Shown here: piece by piece, positions 58,701 through 64,000 of the stretch | Position numbering within the stretch: position 1 is the first letter of the stretch | Layout of the letters: every line of letters starts with the position of its first letter | NCBI GenBank assembly: GCA_034440615.1 | Contig: JAOTOM010004875.1 | Location: forward strand, 224,501-288,500 | Direction: 5' to 3' | Length of the DNA: 64,000 nucleotides | DNA from: Ashinkailepas kermadecensis | Taxonomy: Eukaryota > Arthropoda > Thecostraca > Neolepadidae | The notes under the pieces: generated by a model | What the model saw: the letters and a program-made list of their open reading frames with translations, nothing else | Told to the model about the DNA's origin: nothing | The model's database searches: none | Made by a program: the position numbers and the translations under genes

Positions 58701-58840
58701 AATCTGGTATTCAGTTGGCATGTTCCATCCATTTTCGTGATAAATATATTGCTGCAGTGCCTATTGCATCAGAATGTTACAAGCCATTGTTTGGCTTGTG
58801 TTTTTGTATGGACTGTGTACCGGTGTGAGTAAGGACGCAG
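55740..58840. other. AT-rich intergenic DNA with a dispersed repeat
   Basis: 56440-57240 holds two or three tandem-like copies of a repeat with CCTAACC words, TTTTCAGGTTGTCATCAAAA or TTTTCAGTTTGCAGGCAAAA, and GGTAACATAGCATAC. An inverted copy is at 57880-58030 and a partial copy at 1-330. A GTAG/GATA microsatellite lies at 56059-56095. No gene is seen. Confidence 0.5.
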
Positions 58841-59027
58841 TGTGTGACCTTCAACCCGCGACAGCGCGCCCTGCGAGTGGCCCGCAGTGCAAACATTCGG
58901 AGAGCTGGCCATCAGACCAGCGCCTCAGACGGCGACACGGCGGAGAGCCACGGCTGAGCCGGACGCGCGCGGAGCAGGTGCCACACGGGCCGTCGGCCGC
59001 CGGCCAGGAGCGTCCCCGGCCGCACAC
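58840..59027 (+). promoter_or_regulatory. UBL3 5' UTR / CpG-rich promoter region
   Basis: Composition switches sharply at about 58840 from AT-rich to CpG-dense, just before the UBL3 start codon, as in a CpG-type promoter or 5' UTR. The exact transcription start and any TATA box are not visible. Confidence 0.5.
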
Positions 59028-59072
59028 ATGTCGACCACGGCCGGCCGCAGCAGACAGCCGCCCGCCGACAAG
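59028..59072 (+). CDS. UBL3: UBL3 exon 1 (coding part)
   Basis: Fifteen codons from the first ATG in the CpG-rich block, ending PPADK at AAG/GTGAAG in phase 0. PAD directly before the LRLILVSG strand matches the vertebrate arrangement and supports this start. Confidence 0.85.
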
Positions 59073-62000
59073 GTGAAGTGTGCACGCACCACCCACTCCA
59101 CTCACCACTCGGCCGCTGCCCCCACCCAGCCACACGACCCGGGCGACGGCCGATCTCGTCTGTTGTCTTTCGTCTGGCGTTAATTTTGAGGTGCATTGCT
59201 GGCTCGTTTGTGGTAGGGGATTTCTTTTTTGATCATGTGATATACTGTGCGCTCATTTCCGGCCATGTATTTAGCGGCTTGTACGGCTCTTCCGATATGT
59301 CGTTGCATCCGCACATATGGGGAAGATATCCCAAACGTTGTGTCGGAACATGTCCTGTTAGATGGTGAGTTGGGACTGCCCATTCAGAGGTGTATCGGAT
59401 TGCAGGTCAGCCTGAGACTGATCCTGGTGAGCGGGCGAAGCCGAGACTTCCTGTTCGACGAAAGCGACACGGCCGGCGACATAGCCCAGTTGGTGTTTGA
59501 CACCTGGCCAGAAGGTGGGAGGACGGCGCTGGCGGCAGTCACAAACTGCGCGTGGCCGTGCCGGGGCACAGCCGCCCGTGCGACACTCCCACGCTCTAAT
59601 ATCATGTCAAGCAACTCGTGGGCTGCGCTTATCCTGTCCAATGGGAACAGTGCCTGCAGTCATTGCTCACAATGATGTAACTCAATGAGGGAGCATCAGT
59701 GATTCAAATAGAGAAATCAGTTGATGACAATTTGTATGTCGATTTGTCCTAGCATGACCATCATAGTCTCATTTTGTCGTGACTAAGAAAATTACACGGA
59801 CAAAATACGCGATAAATATTTAGTTTCAGCTATTCAAGGTATTGATTACATAGCCACTATAAGGAGCCATTACAGACGCTGGACGAGCGACGACGAGAGG
59901 CTGTTTATATGGTGGCATTAGCGGCGCTGGGCGAGTAACGACAAGACGCTGGTTATAAGGCGACATTAGCAGCGCTGGACAAGTGACAAGAGGCTGGTTA
60001 TAGGGCGCCATTAGCGGCACTGGACGATATGCGGCAATAGGCGCCATTGGGGCCATTGTGGGCGCTGGACTAGCGAGGACAAGAGGCTGGATATAGGACG
60101 TGATACTGTGCGCTGGACGAGCGAAGACAAGAGGCTGGTTATAGGGTGTTATTGGGGCACTGGACTAGCGGGAATGAGAGGCTTCATTACATAACTTCAT
60201 TCGGGGCGCTGGGTTAGCGAGTGACTGGTTGTAGGGCGCCATTAAGGTCGCTAAACGAGGGAGGACAAGAGGCTGTATATAGGACGTGATTCTGTGCGCT
60301 GGACGAGCGAGGACAAGAGACTTCATTGCATAACTTCATTCGGGGCGCTGGGTTAGCGAGTGACTGGTTGTAGGGCGCCATTAAGGTCGCTAAACGAGCG
60401 GGGACAAGAGGCTGGATATAGGACGTCATACTGTGCGCTGGACTAGCGAGGACAAGATGCTGGATATAGGACGTCATACTGTGCGCTGGACGAGCGAGGA
60501 CAAGGGGCGAACTGAGGTGCTCCATATCACTAGCTTCAGAATCTGTCACCATGCCACTGGCAGAAAACGTGTTAACGTAAGCTTGTGAATCCACCACAGC
60601 TGCACTTTCTGGACAGCTCGTGTAAACATACACGGTGTTCTGTCCAGTGTGCGCGGAAGTGTAGGTGTTCCAGGAATCGTATGTACATCATCCGGAATGC
60701 GATACTGCATTGGTATTTCGTATACATCTGCAATGTCTGCTAGGTAAGTGTTATTTCGATAGAAATACCTCCAGTTTTGGCATCAGCACATTGAAAACCA
60801 GACGAAATTTGCTCTACTCGTGTCCAAATCAGGCTCCTCTATCGAATTGGTTCATGTACTTCAAACTTGAATGCGTCATGCGGAATGTTCTAAATGGCAT
60901 GGGTGGCACGGTGTGTCAATGTCCTTTCCGTCCACCTGCGCTCGGCTCAGCTCATGCCCCATAACCGCCACCTACGCTGGCCAACCGCCGGGCTTCGGGA
61001 CTCGAAAGTCACCTGACATGACAACCACGTGCCCGGATGCCGACTGACGTGACAAGGCAATCTTGCGTGGGTTGCAAGTGTAGCCGCAAAAAAACTATCA
61101 TTTCGATAAACCGTTTTCCTATTCTTTGATTTTGTTTTATGTCGACAAAGATCATGGACACTTCATATGAAATATTACGATTAAGGCTGATGGAAAATCA
61201 AATTTTAGAATTAAGTCTAGTTCTGACTGAGAAAGACAAGCTTTGAAAACTCTGTAATAATTTTGTCAAGGTTTCCAAAACCTGGTGGCCGGCCCGGTTT
61301 TCGTTGTTGCTACGAAGTGTGAACATTTCCGGTGGGTTTATGCACAATAGCATACTCGGCTATATCTCGCCCTCGGTCGTCATGATGCCCATGCATTGCT
61401 TACTACTTCATCAGGTCTTTGTGGGGCGGTTCGATTGGGCCACGCACCACGAAGAGAAACGTGAGGTCCTCACTGTAAATTGCGTCATCAGTGCAGTGCA
61501 TCATTATATGGGCACCATGATGCACTGCAGTCTGCGGCAGTCAGTGTGTCCAAATTACAAGTATCGGGCTGAAAGTGACGCACAACAATAAAAATATTTG
61601 CATCATATGTCGGTACTTTCTCATTTATTTTCATCTCTCACTGGCTGATTCTATATATTGTATATATTTCCTGATATTTGGTATCTAGAGATTTATGATG
61701 CATAAAATGCAGCTGACGTGAATTTCCTTCAATTGCAGGTTTGCATGATGCTGGTATAGACCAAACATGCCTTAAATCATCTAATTTGGTTGTCATGTGC
61801 GCGTATGCATTCGATGCTTGTTGTTTACATCTGTGACAACAAAACTCGAAGAGTCTTATTCAGACATTAGACATCAGATTCCCACCCGACGCCCAACTGA
61901 AGACGAATGTGTTGCACTGGCGTTACCTCCTTGTCGACACTGACCGACTGTCGACAGAGTGGGCGCAGGAGGCGGTCAGTCAGGCGAGCGTGCTGCGCCT

Positions 62001-62122
62001 CATCTACCAGGGCCGCTTCCTGCACAGCAACGTGACGCTGGCGGCGCTGGGTCTGGCGCGCGGCAAGACCACCGTCATGCACTTGGTGCCACGCGAGAGT
62101 CTGCCGGAACCCAACTCACAGG
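59028..62122 (+). CDS. UBL3: UBL3, membrane-anchored ubiquitin-fold protein (3 of 4 exons)
   Basis: UBL3 (MUB family) is a small ubiquitin-like protein prenylated at a C-terminal CAAX box and attached to membranes; in mammals it marks proteins for extracellular vesicles (family knowledge). Exons 59028-59072, 59406-59514 and 61958-62122 join in phases 0, 1 and 1 to give 106 residues. They read MSTTAGRSRQPPADK, then VSLRLILVSGRSRDFLFDES and DTAGDIAQLVFDTWPE, then VLRLIYQGRFLHSNVTLAAL and GKTTVMHLVPRESLPEPNSQ. Vertebrate UBL3 has 117 residues, so only about 10-17, including the CAAX cysteines, are missing and must lie beyond 64000 or unrecognised after 62122. The last donor is part of a minisatellite. 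Confidence 0.94.
59406..59514 (+). CDS. UBL3: UBL3 exon 2
   Basis: After ggattgcag: VSLRLILVSG, first strand of the ubiquitin fold, then FLFDESDTAGDIAQLVFDTW. Donor GAA G/GTGGGA. Confidence 0.94.
59826..60510 (+). repeat. Minisatellite in UBL3 intron 2, about 47-bp unit
   Basis: About fourteen units of GCGCTGGACGAGCGAGGACA then AGAGGCTGGATATAGGACGT and CATACTGT, with higher-order variation (60190-60370 is a duplicated block). Minus-strand open frames (SMTSYIQ repeats) are by-products. Confidence 0.9.
60511..61957. other. Rest of UBL3 intron 2
   Basis: No supported gene. Open frames at 60665-60964 and 61304-61591 show no recognisable domain. Confidence 0.4.
61958..62122 (+). CDS. UBL3: UBL3 exon 3
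   Basis: After ctgtcgacag: EWAQEAVSQASVLRLIYQGR and on to LPEPNSQG, donor CAG G/GTGAGA. The open frame extends 90 nt upstream of the acceptor, but that part has no match in the family. The last 28 exon bases (62095-62122) are the first unit of the intron repeat. Confidence 0.93.
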
Positions 62123-62880
62123 GTGAGAGTCTGACCCGGCCCAGCTCACAGGGTTAGTCGCCCTGGCCCAGCTCACAGGGTTAGAGTCTGCCCTGGCCCA
62201 GCTCACAGGGTGAGAGTCTGCCCCGACCCAGATCACAGGGTGAGAGTCTGCCCTGGCCCACCTCACAGGGTTAGAGTCTGCCCTGGCCCACCTCACAGGG
62301 TTAGGGTCTGCCCTGGCCCGGCTCACATGGTTAGAGTCTGCCGGGCAGACTCTGCCCCCAGTCCAGCTCGCAGGGTTAGAGTCTGTCCCCAGTCCAGCTC
62401 GCAGTTTGAGAGGTTGCCTCCAGCCCAGCTCACAGGTGAGAGTTTTCCCCAGAACAGCTCACAGGTTTGGAGTTTGCCCCGGCCCAGCTCACAAGGTGAG
62501 CGGTCTTCCCCAGCCCAGCTCACAGGGTTAGTTTGTCCTGGCTCAGCTCACAAGGTGAGCGTCTGCCCCCAGTCAAGTTCGCAATTTGAGAGGTTGCCCC
62601 CAGCTCAGCTCACAGGTGAGGGTTTGCCCCAGAGCAGCTCGCAGGGCGAGTGTCGGCCCCGACTCGGCTCATGGGACAAGATTCTCTCCCTCCAGCCCAG
62701 CTCACAGTGTAAGGGTCTGCTCCCGGCCCAGCTCACAGGGTGAGAGTTTGCCCTCAGCGTGGCTCGCAAGGTGAGTGTCTGCCGCCAATTGAGCTCACAG
62801 GGTAAGAGTCTCTCCCCTCCTAGCCCAGCTCATAGCGTAAGAGCCTGCCTCAGTCCAGTTCACGCTGTGAGGATCTGCCC
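62095..62880 (+). repeat. 30-bp minisatellite starting inside UBL3 exon 3 and its 5' splice site
   Basis: The unit GAGAGTCTGCCCTGGCCCAG then CTCACAGGGT is 30 bp. Unit 1 (62095-62124) is the 3' end of the coding exon plus the donor GT; unit 2 is 62125-62154. Some 25 units follow with increasing divergence, most keeping CAGCTCACAGGGTGAG or CAGGGTTAG, that is, the splice donor. Confidence 0.95.
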
Positions 62881-62940
62881 CCCCCCCCCCCCCCCCCCGC
62901 CCACCCCACCCCACCCCACCCCACCCCACCCCACACAGAC
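62878..62940. repeat. C-run and (CCCCA)n microsatellite
   Basis: About 20 C, then about seven CCCCA units, at the far end of the UBL3 donor minisatellite. The minus strand can form G-quadruplexes. Confidence 0.93.
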
Positions 62941-63915
62941 ACCTAAAGACCAGCTCACAGAGTGGCAGTCTATTAGAGGTCAGCTTTTGGCGGAGCTAGA
63001 AAAAGCTACCATGACCACGGAAAAGCTAAGCTACCTCCAATAAGCTAAGAAGCTAAGAAAAAGCTACCATGACCATATGACTACGGAAGTGGAAGACATT
63101 TAAAAAAAATATGTGCTATGTAATTACCAATAGTGCCACATCACCAAACACTTGAGTAAGTGAAGCGAATCGCCTTCCTGTCAACCGGCAAAGCCAATAT
63201 GGAAGGCGTTTTAGTAGTAATGGTGGCTCAGTGACATCTTGTGGTGTTTGGAGTCCTGCTTAACTCACCTAAGTAAAGTAGAAAGCTCCATAAGTTAGAA
63301 ATTGCTGAAGTCGAGATGACATGATGAGTGTCTGTCCACTTGTCCGATCCTACAATGGTGTTAAGTTTGAGCATTGATTCCTTGAATCCACCTGATCTAT
63401 TGTAACCTAGATAACGTATGAACCCTTTGCAGTTATTTTCAACTTTTTTAAGCTAATGCAAATATACTATGCTCATGATATTTGAGAAATATATAAGTTT
63501 GGAATGGCAACTTTGGACGCTGAAGTGCTGAAATTCACGTTTAATCTGCCCTATGAAGCCGTTAAGGTTAGCTATCTTAAAGACCACGACATGGATGGAA
63601 ATAATTTGATAGTCTATCTCCTGCCCCGTTTGGTGCCAAAATCAGTGCGATCCGACCACTGGTTCCCGAGATGTGGTTGGGCACATCCACCAGCACTGAC
63701 GTTATCGCAAGCACGCCGACGGCGACCGGCTTAATGACAAAGTCTAGCATCGGTAGAATCTTGCGGGTGTTGGCTGCAAAACAGCCACTGCTCATATGGT
63801 CTACACCATTCCTATAATTTTGGTGGTCCATCGTTGTTACTGATCAGCTAGGGCAGACGTCTCCAGGTGATATGAGAAAAGTTATGTAAGTAATGCCTGA
63901 TAGGCAAGATATTCC
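62941..63915. other. UBL3 intron or 3' flank, no gene seen
   Basis: A short direct repeat AAAAGCTACCATGACCA occurs at 63000 and 63059. The terminal UBL3 exon with its CAAX cysteines was looked for here and not found. Confidence 0.4.
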
Positions 63916-63919
63916 ATTA

Positions 63920-64000
63920 TGGGGGCAAGTGGTCTAGGGGCAAGTTGCCCGTCTCACAATCAAAAGATTGTGGGTTCGAGTCTCACCTGTCGCTACTCTT
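63920..64000 (+). mobile_element. SINE family A, cut by the window end
   Basis: tRNA-like head AAGTGGTCTAGGGGCAAGTT, B-box GGTTCGAGTCT and the start of the body (CACCTGTCGCTACTCTT). Same family as 41834-41992. Confidence 0.88.

Noticed and set aside
59826..60633. Minus-strand frames with APYNQPLV / SMTSYIQ repeats
   Set aside because: They follow the 47-bp minisatellite in the UBL3 intron.
62075..62743. Frames with VRVCPGPPHR or ADSNPVSWAR repeats
   Set aside because: 30-bp repeat has a period divisible by three, so all frames stay open; it is intronic.

Overview
The window is a piece of an animal nuclear genome: spliced protein-coding genes with GT-AG introns, tRNA-derived SINEs, several LINE types, a Ty3/gypsy-type LTR retrotransposon and abundant micro- and minisatellites. 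By eye the proteins look arthropod-like. An arthropod, perhaps a crustacean, is my best guess, but this is inference and no lineage marker in the window proves it.

Host genes. (1) CCT2, the beta subunit of the cytosolic chaperonin TRiC/CCT, lies on + from 2285 to 14272 in eight exons that join in phase. Only a tiny first coding exon is missing, probably upstream of the window. (2) An intact, intronless RNF113-family gene (CCCH zinc finger plus RING, spliceosomal) lies on - at 18187-19173. (3) UBL3, a membrane-anchored ubiquitin-fold protein, lies on + from 59028. Three coding exons are present and the last one (CAAX end) is beyond the window.

Mobile and repeated DNA fills the rest. 19.7-23.2 kb: a broken endonuclease/RT LINE without RNase H. 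23.5-24.1 kb: a degenerate tandem region holding a 51-bp perfect copy of RNF113 coding sequence. 24.9-34.1 kb: a complete LTR retrotransposon with two nearly identical LTRs, a defective gag-pol and two extra 3' ORFs, one with a frameshifted chromodomain. 34.4-34.6 and 42.0-42.7 kb: two parts of a DDE_1 (pogo/Tigger-like) transposase that look like one gene split by a 7.4-kb insertion. 39.2-39.9 kb: a 700-bp AG/AT microsatellite. 45.4-51.8 kb: a LINE with CCHC, endonuclease, RT and RNase H parts, inserted with a 12-bp target duplication into an old degenerate tandem array. 55.0-55.6 kb: a second 3' fragment of that LINE. At least seven copies of one tRNA-derived SINE family occur, five with clear target duplications.

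The most unusual pattern is at splice donors. The 5' splice sites of CCT2 exon 8 and UBL3 exon 3, in two unrelated genes, are each the first unit of a 30-bp minisatellite that begins inside the coding exon and fills the start of the intron with decoy donor sites. The donor of CCT2 exon 6 shows the same thing at two copies. Because the period is a multiple of three, the second donor would add ten codons in frame. Other items to check are the chromodomain ORF of the LTR element, a hammerhead-like motif in a long inverted repeat (5.6-5.85 kb), and a run of three adjacent palindromes (54.66-54.77 kb).
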